Shown: positions 47,770-59,132 of the stretch, piece by piece | Layout: each line of letters opens with the position of its first letter | How positions within the stretch are numbered: position 1 is the first letter of the stretch | Source of the DNA: Pseudomonas sp. Teo4 | GTDB taxonomy: Bacteria; Pseudomonadota; Gammaproteobacteria; Pseudomonadales; Pseudomonadaceae | Reading direction: 5' to 3' | DNA: 64,000 nt | Assembly: GCF_034387475.1 (NCBI RefSeq) | Contig: NZ_JAXCIL010000002.1 | Location: 496,001-560,000 of the forward strand | Notes under the pieces: generated by a model | The model's database searches: none | Told to the model about the DNA's origin: nothing | What the model saw: the letters and a program-made list of their open reading frames with translations, nothing else | Made by a program: the position numbers and the translations under genes

Positions 47770-48603
47770 TCAGAGCTTCATCACCAGCATGCCTGCCAGG
47801 ACCAGCCCGCAAGCTAGGAGTCTCGGGCCGCCAAAAGGTTCTTTGAGGTAGCGCATGCCAAGCAAAACCACCAGGATCACGCTCAACTCACGCAGCGCCG
47901 CGGCCTCTGCCACCGACCCCAGGTGCATGGCCCACAATACCAATGCGTAGCTGAACAGCACGCACAAACCTACCGCCAAGCCCAGACGCCACTGCGTTTG
48001 CCAGAACAGCGCAAACTGCGGACGCCGGGCGACACACGCCAACAACGGGAACGGCCAGGCGCTGAGCAGTGTCAGCCAGACCAGGTAGTCCCACGGCTTG
48101 CCCCACAGCCTGACGGCCTGCCCGTCAAACCAGGTGTAACAGCCGATGCACAAGCCGATCAGCGCCACCACTGGCAGCATCGACCACGGTAGCCGGTCGC
48201 CTCCGCCTCCCTGCCAAAGCAGACAAGCCATGCCGCAGGGGATCAACAAGATGCCGATGATCTGCTGCTGGCTCAATGACTCGCCTGCAAATGCCAGGGT
48301 CAAACCCAGCACCACCAGCGGCGACAGCCCGCGCATCAGAGGATAGACCAGCCCCAGGTCGCCAACCCGATAGGCCTTGATCAGCAGGACACGGTACAGC
48401 TGTTCAGCCATGGCCGATGCCAACAGCCATGGCCAGATTTCAGCCGGTGGAAACTCGACGAAGGCCACCGCCAGCACGGCAAACACCAGGGCCACGGCGT
48501 CCATGCTGGCGATCACCAACAGTCGCTCGCCGCTGAATTTGATCAGGGTGTTCCAGGTGGCGTGCAGCAGGGCTGCAACCAAAACCAGAGAAGTTGCCAA
48601 CAC
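47770..48603 (-). CDS. EamA/DMT family permease
   Basis: 277 residues from GTG 48603, with AAGGA eight bases upstream. TTG in the next codon is an alternative. Ten hydrophobic segments form two EamA halves. The first starts VLVAALLHATWNTLIKFS, and the second contains GCYTWFDGQAVRLWG. The family exports metabolites or drugs; no substrate can be named. The open frame continues upstream to 48765 without support. It is divergent from the CPA1 antiporter gene at 48822 and is followed by the MAPEG gene. Confidence 0.85.
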   Translation of the reverse strand: MLATSLVLVAALLHATWNTLIKFSGERLLVIASMDAVALVFAVLAVAFVEFPPAEIWPWLLASAMAEQLYRVLLIKAYRVGDLGLVYPLMRGLSPLVVLGLTLAFAGESLSQQQIIGILLIPCGMACLLWQGGGGDRLPWSMLPVVALIGLCIGCYTWFDGQAVRLWGKPWDYLVWLTLLSAWPFPLLACVARRPQFALFWQTQWRLGLAVGLCVLFSYALVLWAMHLGSVAEAAALRELSVILVVLLGMRYLKEPFGGPRLLACGLVLAGMLVMKL

Positions 48604-48821
48604 GCGAAAAATCCTTGCAGAGAATCCGGACCCTCGATGGCCCAGGCAGGCCAACACTACATCGGTTTCCACCCTGCGCTCTACAGGGTTGGCTGACAGC
48701 CGAAGGGAACGAATCTGGCATATCTGGTCATAAGGTGTGTCCCGAAACCCTCGCCAGGCCATCAAAGAACTGCCCGAGCCATTCGGGTTACGACTTGGAA
48801 GCCACTGTTACAGGATTTGGG

Positions 48822-50057
48822 ATGCTTGAATTAGTTGCAGCGTTTATCTGCCTTACCACCCTCCTCACCTACGTCAACTACCGTTTCATCGGCCTGCCAC
48901 CCGCCATCGGCGTGATGGTCACCGCGCTGTTGTTTTCCCTGATGCTGCAGGGCCTGAGCCTGATTGGCTTCCCTGGCCTGGAAGCGCGCGTCGAAGGGTT
49001 GATGAACCAGATCGACTTCAACGACCTGCTGATGCACTGGATGCTGTCGTTCCTGCTGTTCGCCGGCGCATTGCACGTCAACCTCGCCGACCTGCGTAGC
49101 TACCGCTGGCCAATTGGCCTGCTGGCAACCTTCGGCGTGCTGATAGCCACCTTCGTGATCGGCTACCTCGCGCACTGGGTGTTCGCCCTGTTCGGCTGGA
49201 ACGTACCGCTGATCTACTGCCTGCTGTTCGGTGCGCTGATTTCGCCCACCGACCCTATCGCCGTGCTCGGCGCACTGCGTACCGCGAATGCCTCCAAACC
49301 GCTGAAAACCACCATCGTCGGCGAGTCGTTGTTCAACGACGGAACGGCAGTGGTGGTGTTCACCGTGCTGCTGGGCATCATCCAGATGGGCGAAACGCCA
49401 AGCGTCACCGAGACGGCCATACTGTTCGTCCATGAAGCCGTGGGTGGCGTGCTGTTTGGCGGGCTGATCGGCTATGCCACCTACCGCATGATCAAAAGCG
49501 TCGAGCAGTACCAGGTTGAGGTGATGCTGACCCTGGCGCTGGTGATCGGTGGTTCGGCGATGTGTTACGAGCTGCACGTGTCGGCCCCCATCGCCATGGT
49601 GGTTGCCGGCCTGATCATCGGCAACCTGGGGCGCAACCTGGCCATGAACGACATGACCCGCCGCTACATGGACGGTTTCTGGGAACTGATCGATGACATG
49701 CTCAACGCCCTGCTGTTCGCCCTGATCGGCCTCGAACTGTTGCTGCTGCCATTCAACTGGCTGCACCTGGCGGCAGGTGGCGTGCTGGCGGTTGCGGTCT
49801 TGCTTTCGCGACTGTTGACGGTGGCACCAGCCATCGTGCTGCTGCGTCGCTGGAGAAGCGTGCCCAAGGGCACCGTCCGGGTGCTGACCTGGGGTGGCTT
49901 GCGGGGCGGGGTGTCGGTGGCACTGGCGCTGTCGCTGCCGGTTGGCGATGAGCGGGACCTGCTGCTGTCGATTACCTACATCGTGGTGTTGTCGTCGATC
50001 CTGGTGCAAGGTTTGACGGTGGGTCGCGTGGTGCGTGGGGTTTCCGTACAGCCTTGA
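48822..50057 (+). CDS. Sodium:proton antiporter, CPA1 family
   Basis: 411 residues from ATG 48822, with AGGA six bases upstream. Twelve helices are likely. FGALISPTDPIAVLGALR holds the unwound ion-binding helix with the ND-type pair nearby. GESLFNDGTAVVVFTVLLG is the second signature of NhaP-like antiporters. It is shorter than NhaP2 (about 530) because the cytoplasmic C-tail is missing. It should exchange Na+ or K+ for H+ at the inner membrane. It is convergent with the thioesterase gene over a REP pair. Confidence 0.9.
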   Translation: MLELVAAFICLTTLLTYVNYRFIGLPPAIGVMVTALLFSLMLQGLSLIGFPGLEARVEGLMNQIDFNDLLMHWMLSFLLFAGALHVNLADLRSYRWPIGLLATFGVLIATFVIGYLAHWVFALFGWNVPLIYCLLFGALISPTDPIAVLGALRTANASKPLKTTIVGESLFNDGTAVVVFTVLLGIIQMGETPSVTETAILFVHEAVGGVLFGGLIGYATYRMIKSVEQYQVEVMLTLALVIGGSAMCYELHVSAPIAMVVAGLIIGNLGRNLAMNDMTRRYMDGFWELIDDMLNALLFALIGLELLLLPFNWLHLAAGGVLAVAVLLSRLLTVAPAIVLLRRWRSVPKGTVRVLTWGGLRGGVSVALALSLPVGDERDLLLSITYIVVLSSILVQGLTVGRVVRGVSVQP

Positions 50058-50076
50058 GATTGTCTGCGGCCATCAT

Positions 50077-50170
50077 GGCCCTATCGCCGGCAAGCCGGCT
50101 CCCACAGGTTCTGCAGTGTTCTCAAGGTCTACGCGGTCCATGTGGGAGCCGGCTTGCCGGCGATAGGGCC
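50077..50170. repeat. Inverted pair of type A REP elements
   Basis: Perfect 30-base arms at 50077-50106 and 50141-50170, loop 34 bases. The first arm is identical to that at 23048. The pair lies between converging genes and may act as a shared 3' boundary. Confidence 0.92.
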
Positions 50171-50197
50171 AGACCTGCAAACAAGCTTCCGGTTTGT

Positions 50198-50599
50198 TTA
50201 CTCGACCGCAGTATCCGGGAATTGGTCCTGGATGTACTTGATCTCGGTCCGCCCGTGCGGAGCCGGCTGCCCATCTTCACCCAGGTTGACGAACACCATC
50301 TTGTCGACGGTCAGGATCGGCTTGCGGGTGATCTTGTTGCGCACTTCGCACTTGAGGGTGATGGAGGTACGGCCGAACTCGGTGGCGGTGATGCCCAGCT
50401 CGATGATGTCACCCTGGCGCGAGGCACTGACGAAGTTGATCTCCGAGATGTATTTGGTCACCACGCGCTGGTTGCCCAGCTGGACGATGGCGTAGATCGC
50501 CGCCTCTTCGTCGATCCAGCGCAGCAGACTGCCGCCGAACAGCGTGCCATTAGGGTTGAGGTCTTCGGGTTTTACCCATTTGCGGGTGTGAAAGTTCAT
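50198..50599 (-). CDS. Acyl-CoA thioesterase (hotdog fold, YciA-like)
   Basis: 133 residues from ATG 50599. WVKPEDLNPNGTLFGGSLLRWIDEEAAIYA is the hotdog helix with the Asn and Asp of the active site, and VSASRQGDIIELGITATEFGRTSITL forms the sheet. It matches the YciA/ACOT group, which hydrolyses acyl-CoA to CoA and fatty acid. It is a single-domain hotdog protein, so it should work as a dimer or hexamer. It converges on the antiporter gene across a REP pair. Confidence 0.87.
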   Translation of the reverse strand: MNFHTRKWVKPEDLNPNGTLFGGSLLRWIDEEAAIYAIVQLGNQRVVTKYISEINFVSASRQGDIIELGITATEFGRTSITLKCEVRNKITRKPILTVDKMVFVNLGEDGQPAPHGRTEIKYIQDQFPDTAVE

Positions 50600-50666
50600 C
50601 GGTACTCCTGACCTGCTTGGCTAACGTGAACTAATGATGGCAGAGCGGCCGCCAGCGCTCCATTGA

Positions 50667-52304
<1,638 letters not shown>

Positions 52305-52315
52305 TAGGCGGCCCG

Positions 52316-52340
52316 AGTGCCAGGCACTTCGCCTGGCACT
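52316..52340 (+). other. Perfect 10-bp hairpin between ahcY and metF
   Basis: AGTGCCAGGC (52316-52325), loop ACTTC, GCCTGGCACT (52331-52340). No T-run follows, so it is not a classic terminator. It could attenuate metF or protect ahcY mRNA. Confidence 0.65.
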
Positions 52341-52441
52341 TGCAGGCAGCGCTTTGCAACGATGCCCGAGCCAGGCCGGCCCACACCGCCCTGGCTTTTA
52401 TTTGCAGTTGCCAGCCGCGCTGGTAGCTGAAGGAACTAGAG

Positions 52442-53287
52442 ATGTCACAAGAACGCCGCTACAGTTTCGAGTTCTTCCCCACCAAGACCGATGCCGGCCA
52501 CGAAAAACTGATGGGCGTTGCCCGCCAGCTGGCCAGCTACAAACCGGACTTCTTCTCCTGCACCTACGGTGCCGGTGGCTCGACCCGTGATCGCACGCTC
52601 AACACCGTGCTGCAGCTGGAAAGCGAAGTGAAGGTGCCGGCCGCCCCGCATCTTTCCTGCGTCGGCGACAGCAAGGAAGAGCTGCGCACCCTGCTGGCCC
52701 AGTACCAGGCTGCCGGCATCAAACGCATCGTCGCCCTGCGCGGTGACCTGCCATCCGGCATGGGCATGGCCAGCGGCGAGCTGCGCTACGCCAGCGACCT
52801 GGTCGAGTTCATCCGCCAGGAAACCGGCAACCACTTCCACCTGGAAGTGGCCGCTTATCCTGAAATGCACCCGCAGGCGCGCAACTTCGAGCACGACCTG
52901 GCCAATTTCGTGCACAAGGTCAAAGCCGGTGCCGACAGCGCCATCACCCAGTACTTCTTCAACGCCGACAGCTACTTCTATTTCGTCGAGCGTGCACAGA
53001 AGCTGGGCGTGGACATTCCTGTGGTGCCGGGCATCATGCCGATCACCAACTACAGCAAGCTTGCCCGTTTCTCCGACGCCTGCGGTGCCGAGATTCCACG
53101 CTGGATCCGCAAGCAGTTGGAAGCCTACGGCGATGACACCGCCAGCATCCAGGCATTCGGCGAAGAAGTGATCACCCGTATGTGCGAACAACTGCTGCAA
53201 GGCGGTGCACCGGGCCTGCACTTCTACACCCTGAACCAGGCCGAACCTAGCCTGGCTATCTGGAACAACCTGAAGCTGCCTCGCTGA
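52442..53287 (+). CDS. metF: 5,10-methylenetetrahydrofolate reductase
   Basis: 281 residues. RRYSFEFFPTKTD carries the catalytic Glu in EFFPTK, and SCTYGAGGSTRDRT is the FAD/folate motif. ITQYFFNADSYFYFVERA and GIMPITNYSKLARFS complete the (beta/alpha)8 barrel. It reduces methylene-THF to methyl-THF, the methyl donor for methionine synthesis from the homocysteine made by AhcY. It is downstream of ahcY in the same direction and ends at a terminator. Confidence 0.97.
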   Translation: MSQERRYSFEFFPTKTDAGHEKLMGVARQLASYKPDFFSCTYGAGGSTRDRTLNTVLQLESEVKVPAAPHLSCVGDSKEELRTLLAQYQAAGIKRIVALRGDLPSGMGMASGELRYASDLVEFIRQETGNHFHLEVAAYPEMHPQARNFEHDLANFVHKVKAGADSAITQYFFNADSYFYFVERAQKLGVDIPVVPGIMPITNYSKLARFSDACGAEIPRWIRKQLEAYGDDTASIQAFGEEVITRMCEQLLQGGAPGLHFYTLNQAEPSLAIWNNLKLPR

Positions 53288-53320
53288 AACAAATTGGCAA
53301 CATCTGTTTAAGGAATGATT

Positions 53321-53354
53321 AAGGCTTTGGTCCTAGACTAAAGCCTTATTTTTT
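53321..53354 (+). terminator. Terminator after metF
   Basis: Stem AAGGCTTT (53321-53328) with AAAGCCTT (53340-53347), an additional GTC/GAC pairing inside, and then ATTTTTT. It lies 33 bases after the metF stop. Confidence 0.92.
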
Positions 53355-53379
53355 CTGTGGACAGACAGGTTTGCCTGAT

Positions 53380-54456
53380 ATGCAAGCACGTTCGCCTTCA
53401 CGCCCTCAGCTCGTTTATCTCGCCTTCGGCCCGGCCACCTATCATCAGGAAGCCTGCTTCAGCATCGCCAGCGCCCTCACCCGCCTGGGTGAAACCTCAG
53501 GCGCAACCCTCGACATTCAGGTCTACACCGACAACCCAGAGCCCTACGGCAATCTACCCGCCACCGTGCACGTGCTGGATGAGGCGACGCGCAAGGCCTG
53601 GAACCAACCCCACGGCTATCATTTTCGCAGCAAGCACGTAGTACTGCGCCAAGTGCTCGAACAGCACCCGCTCGCCGTGCTGATCGACACTGACACATTC
53701 TTCCGCACCTCGCCGCTGCAGCTGTTCGAGCGCGTAAAACCGGGCCAGTTGCTGTGCAACGCCATCGGTGCGCCCTACGGCGCAAATCGCCAGACTGTGC
53801 TGTACAAGGGCCTGCGCACCACTCTCCAGCAGCGCGGGCTGGCCGACGACCAGATGCCCATGGTCAACTCCGGTGTCATCGGCCTGACACAAGCTGATGC
53901 GCAGGTACTGGAGCGCTCCATAGCGATGATGGACGAGTTCTATCCCCTGGTACCCACTGCCTACACACTCGAAGAATTCTGCCTGGCGACGGCCGCCTAC
54001 CGCACCCTCGCGCTGGCCGAGTGTACCGATGTGATCCACCACTACTGGAGCCGTAAGCAGCAGTTCCGCGCGAAGATCCAGGCCTGGCTGCGCAAGCATG
54101 GCGATCAGCCGCTCAGCGAGGCGGCGCAGGCCGACGTGCTGCTGGTCAACGATCAACTGCCCCGCCCTCCTGCCCTGCACCGCCTGGGCTGCAAAGCCCT
54201 GACCCTGACTCTGCCGAGCCAGGAGCGCCAATTTGCCAGGGAGCTACTGTATGGCTGTTACCCTTACACGAATGAGTTCGACCGTGCCTGTGCACCAGCC
54301 TGGTGGGACAAAGCACTGGAAAACTACATACAGCGCCAAGGTCGCATGGAGCCCGACCAATTGCGTCGCTGCCTGCGCCACCCTGGCATGCGGTTGTCGC
54401 TAGGCTCACGCCGCATGGAAGTCGAAGGTCACTTGCTCAAGGCAGCACAGCACTGA
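53380..54456 (+). CDS. Glycosyltransferase-like protein with DTD motif
   Basis: 358 residues from ATG 53380. TTG at 53371 would add three. PQLVYLAFGPATYHQEACFSIASAL is a GT-A-like first strand, and AVLIDTDTFF (about residue 108) gives the metal-binding DxD. PMVNSGVIGL and YTLEEFCLATAAYR resemble family 8-type acceptor loops. No membrane helix or signal is present. It stands alone after the metF terminator, and no sugar pathway is adjacent. Donor, acceptor and biological role remain open. Confidence 0.65.
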   Translation: MQARSPSRPQLVYLAFGPATYHQEACFSIASALTRLGETSGATLDIQVYTDNPEPYGNLPATVHVLDEATRKAWNQPHGYHFRSKHVVLRQVLEQHPLAVLIDTDTFFRTSPLQLFERVKPGQLLCNAIGAPYGANRQTVLYKGLRTTLQQRGLADDQMPMVNSGVIGLTQADAQVLERSIAMMDEFYPLVPTAYTLEEFCLATAAYRTLALAECTDVIHHYWSRKQQFRAKIQAWLRKHGDQPLSEAAQADVLLVNDQLPRPPALHRLGCKALTLTLPSQERQFARELLYGCYPYTNEFDRACAPAWWDKALENYIQRQGRMEPDQLRRCLRHPGMRLSLGSRRMEVEGHLLKAAQH

Positions 54457-54505
54457 GCGCTGCTCTTCACTGGCCTTGGTCAGATCGAGCGCGTAATCTT
54501 CGGCC

Positions 54506-55294
54506 ATGCCTGACGTAGCCCGCCTCATCTGCCTGCTGTTGCTTGCCTGCCTGAGCCCCACGGCCCTGGGCGAACGTCTGCGCCTGGTCACCGATGACTG
54601 GGCCCCATACGCCTACCAGGACAACGGCCAACCCAAAGGCATCGACTACGAAGTCACCACAGAAGTGTTCAAGCGCCTGGGCATTGAGGTGGAATGGCAG
54701 TTCCTGCCCTGGAAGCGGTGTCTGGCCATGGTTGAGCAAGGCCTGGCCGACGGTGTGATGGACATTTTCGAGACCGACTCGCGCAAACCCTACATGGTCT
54801 ACCCCACAGAGCCCATGTCGGACGTTGAGTTCGTGCTGTTCCAGAAGAGCACGCGCCGCCACCCCGTGACACGGTTGGAAGACCTGAGCGGGCTGACCGT
54901 GGGTACCTCGCCCGGCTATACCTATGGCACCCCCTTCAGCGAATCACCGCATTTTCGCCGAGAGGCAGCGCCTACCCACGAGGCCAATTTCGGCAAATTG
55001 ATGCTTGGCCGCATCGACCTGCTGGTGACCGACCGCCGAGTCGGGCGTTACCTGCGCAAACAACTGGGCCTCGAACAGCAGGTCGAGGAGCTGCCGCTGG
55101 TGATCAATCGCCAGGCGCAATATCTGGGTTTGGCCAGGAAACCCGGGCGTGAGGTGCTGGCCAGAGATTTCGCCGAAGAACTGCGGCGCTTCAAGCAAGA
55201 GCCAGCCTACGCCGCGATCAACAACCGCTACATCGACGACTCCGACAATATTCCTCGCGCCGTTGAGCAGCAGGAAAGCAGCACGCTGCGTTAG
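54506..55294 (+). CDS. Periplasmic substrate-binding protein, SBP_bac_3-like
   Basis: 262 residues. The signal peptide (VARLICLLLLACLSPTALG) is cut near residue 22. LRLVTDDWAPYAYQDNGQPKGIDYEVTTEVF is the typical start of type III solute-binding folds, and LTVGTSPGYTYGTPF opens the second lobe. It is similar in type to the protein at 29741. No transporter gene is adjacent, so it may be a solitary member. The promoter of rhlE lies directly after its stop. Confidence 0.85.
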   Translation: MPDVARLICLLLLACLSPTALGERLRLVTDDWAPYAYQDNGQPKGIDYEVTTEVFKRLGIEVEWQFLPWKRCLAMVEQGLADGVMDIFETDSRKPYMVYPTEPMSDVEFVLFQKSTRRHPVTRLEDLSGLTVGTSPGYTYGTPFSESPHFRREAAPTHEANFGKLMLGRIDLLVTDRRVGRYLRKQLGLEQQVEELPLVINRQAQYLGLARKPGREVLARDFAEELRRFKQEPAYAAINNRYIDDSDNIPRAVEQQESSTLR

Positions 55295-55297
55295 CTC

Positions 55298-55306
55298 TGT
55301 TATACT
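55298..55306 (+). promoter_or_regulatory. Candidate extended -10 promoter for rhlE
   Basis: TGTTATACT forms an extended -10 (TG-N-TATACT) four bases after the preceding stop. No clear -35 is seen. It gives rhlE a leader of about 200 bases. Confidence 0.55.
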
Positions 55307-55512
55307 CGGGCCTTCCCGCCCGGCTCACGCCCGGACGCTCGGCCTCGCAACAGGCATCCTGATCGGTAACGACGCCCCTTCGCGCTCGCCCTCCGCTGCC
55401 CGGATGCGCAGTGAAAGCCCAGCTGGACCGGACGCGATCGCATCCCACCGATGCCCGTCGCGCCAGGCAGAATATCCCAACGGGCCCAGCCCCCACGAGA
55501 ACAGGATTGCCC

Positions 55513-57414
55513 ATGTCCTTTGCTTCCCTCGGTCTCTCCGAGGCTCTTGTCCGCGCTATCGAGGCAGCGGGCTACACCCAGCCGACTCCGGTGCAACAGC
55601 GGGCCATTCCCGCCGTGTTGCAAGGCCGCGACCTGATGGTCGCCGCTCAGACAGGTACTGGTAAAACCGGCGGTTTCGCACTGCCGATTCTTGAGCGTCT
55701 GTTCCCGGGTGGCCACCCCGACAAATCGCAACGCCATGGCCCGCGCCAGCCTCGCGTGCTGGTGTTGACCCCGACTCGCGAGTTGGCGGCGCAGGTGCAT
55801 GACAGCTTCAAGGTGTATGCCCGCGACCTGTCCCTGGTCAGCGCCTGCATCTTCGGCGGCGTTGGCATGAACCCGCAGATCCAGGCTATTGCCAAGGGTG
55901 TGGATGTGTTGGTGGCCTGCCCCGGCCGCCTGCTCGACCTCGCCGGCCAAGGCAAAGTCGACCTGGCCCACGTGGAAATCCTGGTCCTCGACGAAGCCGA
56001 CCGCATGCTCGACATGGGCTTCATCCACGATGTGAAGAAGGTGCTGGCCCGCTTGCCGGCCAAACGCCAGAACCTGCTGTTCTCGGCCACCTTCTCCAAA
56101 GACATCACCGACCTGGCCGACAAGCTCCTGCACAACCCGGAGCGCATCGAGGTCACGCCACCGAATACCACGGTCGAGCGAATCGAACAGCGCGTCTACC
56201 GTTTGCCAGCCAGCCACAAGCGCGCACTGCTCGCGCACCTGATCACTCTGGGTGCCTGGGAGCAGGTGCTGGTCTTCACCCGCACCAAGCACGGTGCCAA
56301 CCGCCTGGCCGAGTACCTGGAAAAGCACGGCCTGACCGCCGCCGCGATCCACGGCAACAAGAGCCAGAATGCCCGCACCAAAGCCCTGGCCGACTTCAAG
56401 GCCAACAGTGTGCGCGTGCTGGTCGCTACCGATATCGCCGCCCGCGGCCTGGACATCGACCAACTGCCCCATGTGGTCAACTTCGAGCTACCCAATGTCG
56501 AGGAAGACTACGTCCACCGTATCGGCCGCACCGGCCGTGCCGGGCGTTCGGGCGAGGCCATCTCCCTGGTTGCGCCGGATGAAGAGAAGCTGCTCAAGAG
56601 CATCGAGCGGGTCACCAAGCAGAAGATTCCGGATGGTGACCTGATGGGCTTCGACCCAAGCCAGGTGGAGGCCGAGAAGCCCGAGACTCGTGAACGCCCG
56701 CAGAATAGCGGCCGTGGCGGTCGCAACCAGCAGCCTCGCGGCGAATCCACCAAAGAAGGCAGCGGTGGCCGTAAGGACAAGGGCAAGGACAAAGGCAAGA
56801 CCAAGCAACAGGCATCGGAAAAGTCTGCCGAGAAGGAAAAGACTGGCGAGCGCCAACAACAGCCGCGCAAGCCACGTGACAAGAAGCCTCGCCAGAAGCA
56901 GGCGAGCAACGCCAGCGCACCGCAGGCGCCTGTTGACCGTGATCCGGAAGAGTTCCTGGATGACGATATCGACAACTTCGGTAACCGTGCTGACTACGTC
57001 AGCCCGTACCAGAACGCCAAGAACCAGGGCCGTAATCGTCGTCCAGGCGGCGGTGCCGGCCAGAGTCAGCAACAAGGTCAGGGTCAAAGCCCGCGTAGCA
57101 ACAGTGGTGGCCAAGGCCGTAACGGCGGCCAGCAGCGCAATGCCAGCGGCGAGAAGCGCCCACCGCGCAACAACAATGGTGGTGGCGGTGCCCGCCGTGA
57201 CGGTAATGCCGGTGGTGGTCGCAACCGCTCGGCCGGTCGCAGCGATAACACCCGTCAGGAACCGGCAGTACGCAGCCCGCGTGAGCCGCAAAACCAACCG
57301 GTGATCATCCGCAAGGAATCCAAGCTCGACCGTTACCCGACGCCTGAGCAACTGGATGAGCTGCCGAGCCGTCCGCGCGGCGAGCGCCCTGCGCTGTTGA
57401 CCCGTAATCGCTGA
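55513..57414 (+). CDS. rhlE: DEAD-box RNA helicase RhlE with long disordered C-tail
   Basis: 633 residues from ATG 55513, with AGGA seven bases upstream. The helicase core has AQTGTGKT (46-53), PTRELA, DEAD (about 161), [25 protein letters not shown] and [10 protein letters not shown], matching RhlE. After about residue 390 there are more than 200 residues rich in Lys, Arg, Gln, Gly and Asn ([40 protein letters not shown]), longer than in E. coli RhlE (454 in all). The tail should bind RNA and may favour condensates. It is followed by a terminator. A long leader may allow control at low temperature. Confidence 0.92.
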   Translation: MSFASLGLSEALVRAIEAAGYTQPTPVQQRAIPAVLQGRDLMVAAQTGTGKTGGFALPILERLFPGGHPDKSQRHGPRQPRVLVLTPTRELAAQVHDSFKVYARDLSLVSACIFGGVGMNPQIQAIAKGVDVLVACPGRLLDLAGQGKVDLAHVEILVLDEADRMLDMGFIHDVKKVLARLPAKRQNLLFSATFSKDITDLADKLLHNPERIEVTPPNTTVERIEQRVYRLPASHKRALLAHLITLGAWEQVLVFTRTKHGANRLAEYLEKHGLTAAAIHGNKSQNARTKALADFKANSVRVLVATDIAARGLDIDQLPHVVNFELPNVEEDYVHRIGRTGRAGRSGEAISLVAPDEEKLLKSIERVTKQKIPDGDLMGFDPSQVEAEKPETRERPQNSGRGGRNQQPRGESTKEGSGGRKDKGKDKGKTKQQASEKSAEKEKTGERQQQPRKPRDKKPRQKQASNASAPQAPVDRDPEEFLDDDIDNFGNRADYVSPYQNAKNQGRNRRPGGGAGQSQQQGQGQSPRSNSGGQGRNGGQQRNASGEKRPPRNNNGGGGARRDGNAGGGRNRSAGRSDNTRQEPAVRSPREPQNQPVIIRKESKLDRYPTPEQLDELPSRPRGERPALLTRNR

Positions 57415-57438
57415 CTTCAAGCCCCGCAGCGCCAAATG

Positions 57439-57467
57439 AAAACGCCGCCCACTCGGGCGGCGTTTTT
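57439..57467. terminator. Bidirectional terminator between rhlE and yceI
   Basis: Twelve-base stem AAAACGCCGCCC (57439-57450), loop ACTC, complement 57455-57466, T-run after it and A-run before it. It serves both converging genes. Confidence 0.93.
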
Positions 57468-57485
57468 CATTGTGACAACTGCAGC

Positions 57486-58064
57486 TTACTTCTGCTTCAC
57501 ACCTTCGACACTGATATCCAGATCCAGGGTCTGCGAAGTAGCACCCGGGCCTTTGATACCGAAATCGTTCAGGTTCAGCGTGGTGGTGGCGTTGAAGCCA
57601 GCGCGCTCACCGCCCCATGGGTCCTTGCCTTCACCGTTGAAGGTGGCCTTGAAGGTGACAGGCTTGGTCACGCCGTGCATGGTCAGGTCACCGGTCACAT
57701 CAGCGGTTTTTTCACCGGTGGATTTGACGCTGGTGGAAACGAATTTGGCTTCTGGATACTTCTTCACGTCCAGGAAGTCTTTGCTGGCGATGTGCTTGTC
57801 ACGCTCAGCGTGGTTGGACCACAGGCTGGCGGTCTTCAGGTCGACAGTGATCTTGCTGGCTTCAGGCTTCGCGCTGTCCCAGGTGAAGTTACCGTCGAAG
57901 TCCTTGAAGGTGCCGTGGATGAAGCTATAGCCCAGGTGGCTGATCTTCCAGTCGACGAACGCGTGCTGGCCTTCCTTGTCGATCTTGTACTCGGCAGCCA
58001 TGGCCTGGCCAGCGGAGATCAGAGCGGTACCGAGCGCCAGAGCGGCAAAAGTCTTTTTCAACAT
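57486..58064 (-). CDS. yceI: YceI family periplasmic protein
   Basis: 192 residues from ATG 58064, with AAAGG directly upstream. The signal peptide ends at [42 protein letters not shown] and [33 protein letters not shown] are the YceI lipocalin-like barrel, which binds isoprenoid-type ligands in relatives. The length is that of E. coli YceI (191). It lies 31 bases after the cytochrome b561 gene on the same strand, the usual YceJ-YceI pairing. Confidence 0.93.
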   Translation of the reverse strand: MLKKTFAALALGTALISAGQAMAAEYKIDKEGQHAFVDWKISHLGYSFIHGTFKDFDGNFTWDSAKPEASKITVDLKTASLWSNHAERDKHIASKDFLDVKKYPEAKFVSTSVKSTGEKTADVTGDLTMHGVTKPVTFKATFNGEGKDPWGGERAGFNATTTLNLNDFGIKGPGATSQTLDLDISVEGVKQK

Positions 58065-58095
58065 CCTTTCTTTCCTTTGCAATTGAGGTTGAGAG

Positions 58096-58647
58096 TCAAG
58101 CTTTGCGGCCCAGCATGCGGGTCAGGGTCGCGTCACGGTCGATGAAGTGGTGTTTCAGCGCTGCCAAGCCATGCAGTACGGCGAAGATCACCAGCCCCCA
58201 CGCCAGGTACAGATGAATCTCGCCAGCCAGGTCGGCTTGGTCAGGCAAATCACTGATCAAGGCCGGCACTTCGAACAGGCCGAACACCGGAATGCCGACG
58301 CCGTCGGCGGTGGAAATCAGGTAACCGGCGATCATCACCGCGAACAGCCCCAGGTACAGTGCCAGATGGCCCAGCTTGGCGGCCACTCGCGTCAACGGCC
58401 CATGGTTGGCCGGAGCCGGAGGCGGTGGGCTGATGAAGCGCCACACCACGCGCAGTACCATCACCGCCAACAACACCAGGCCAATGCTCTTGTGCAGGTC
58501 AGGGCCAGATTTGCGCCACGGGCTGTAGTAGTCGAGCCCGACCATCCACAAGCCCAGGCCAAACAGCCCGAAGACCGCCAGGGCCACGCCCCAGTGCAGG
58601 AAAATGCTGACCACGCCGTAACGAGCGGGTGAGTTGCGCAGTTGCAT
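58096..58647 (-). CDS. Cytochrome b561 (YceJ-like)
   Basis: 183 residues with four helices. The heme His residues are in [35 protein letters not shown] and [13 protein letters not shown]. It should move electrons from quinol to periplasmic acceptors at the inner membrane. Its partner is YceI, encoded 31 bases downstream. In E. coli the gene pair yceJ-yceI has the same arrangement. Confidence 0.92.
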   Translation of the reverse strand: MQLRNSPARYGVVSIFLHWGVALAVFGLFGLGLWMVGLDYYSPWRKSGPDLHKSIGLVLLAVMVLRVVWRFISPPPPAPANHGPLTRVAAKLGHLALYLGLFAVMIAGYLISTADGVGIPVFGLFEVPALISDLPDQADLAGEIHLYLAWGLVIFAVLHGLAALKHHFIDRDATLTRMLGRKA

Positions 58648-58869
58648 GTTGACGTGTTCCCCCGTGAAAGCTGTGCACAGACTAACGCGTGACGTATCGA
58701 AAAACAGCGGAAAAAACTGCTAGAAACAAACAAGAAAACTGATAGCTATTTTCCACAAAGACCGTTAAGGGAACGTTAACGATAATTGGACAGCCTTCCC
58801 GCTATGACTGCAGTTTCTGCTCTGCGAGGCTCACTGGGCTTATTCCATTAGCCATCGAGGTACAAACAC

Positions 58870-59064
58870 ATGAGCAAGCACTGCTTCATTCTCAAAGAAA
58901 TAGAAGTACACAGGTTAGACGATACTGCAGGTCTTCACCTGAACCTGAACAAAGGTGATCAGATAGCCGTTCCCGTCGACGGCGAGCCCGAGCAACATAA
59001 CATTCTGAGGAAGCTTTACTTGATCGCAGAGGATTCGTACCTGTATTACCTGGGCTACTACTGA
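58870..59064 (+). CDS. Hypothetical protein, 64 residues
   Basis: ATG 58870 with GAGG nine bases upstream. The sequence begins MSKHCFILKEIEVHRLDD and ends LYLIAEDSYLYYLGYY, a beta-rich pattern with many Tyr. It has no signal peptide and no known domain. It is AT-richer than its neighbours. The 222-base gap upstream is empty apart from a possible promoter. A hairpin at 59085-59117 follows. I cannot assign a function. Confidence 0.6.
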   Translation: MSKHCFILKEIEVHRLDDTAGLHLNLNKGDQIAVPVDGEPEQHNILRKLYLIAEDSYLYYLGYY

Positions 59065-59084
59065 GGGATAGACGCTTCAGCGTC

Positions 59085-59117
59085 CTCGCCCCACAGCGCT
59101 CAAGACTGTAGGGCGAG
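59085..59117. terminator. Hairpin between converging genes
   Basis: CTCGCCC (59085-59091) with GGGCGAG (59111-59117), plus an inner ACAG/CTGT pairing. It lies between the 64-residue gene and the amine-oxidase-like gene. Confidence 0.55.
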
Positions 59118-59132
59118 TCGAAGTTTCAGTGT

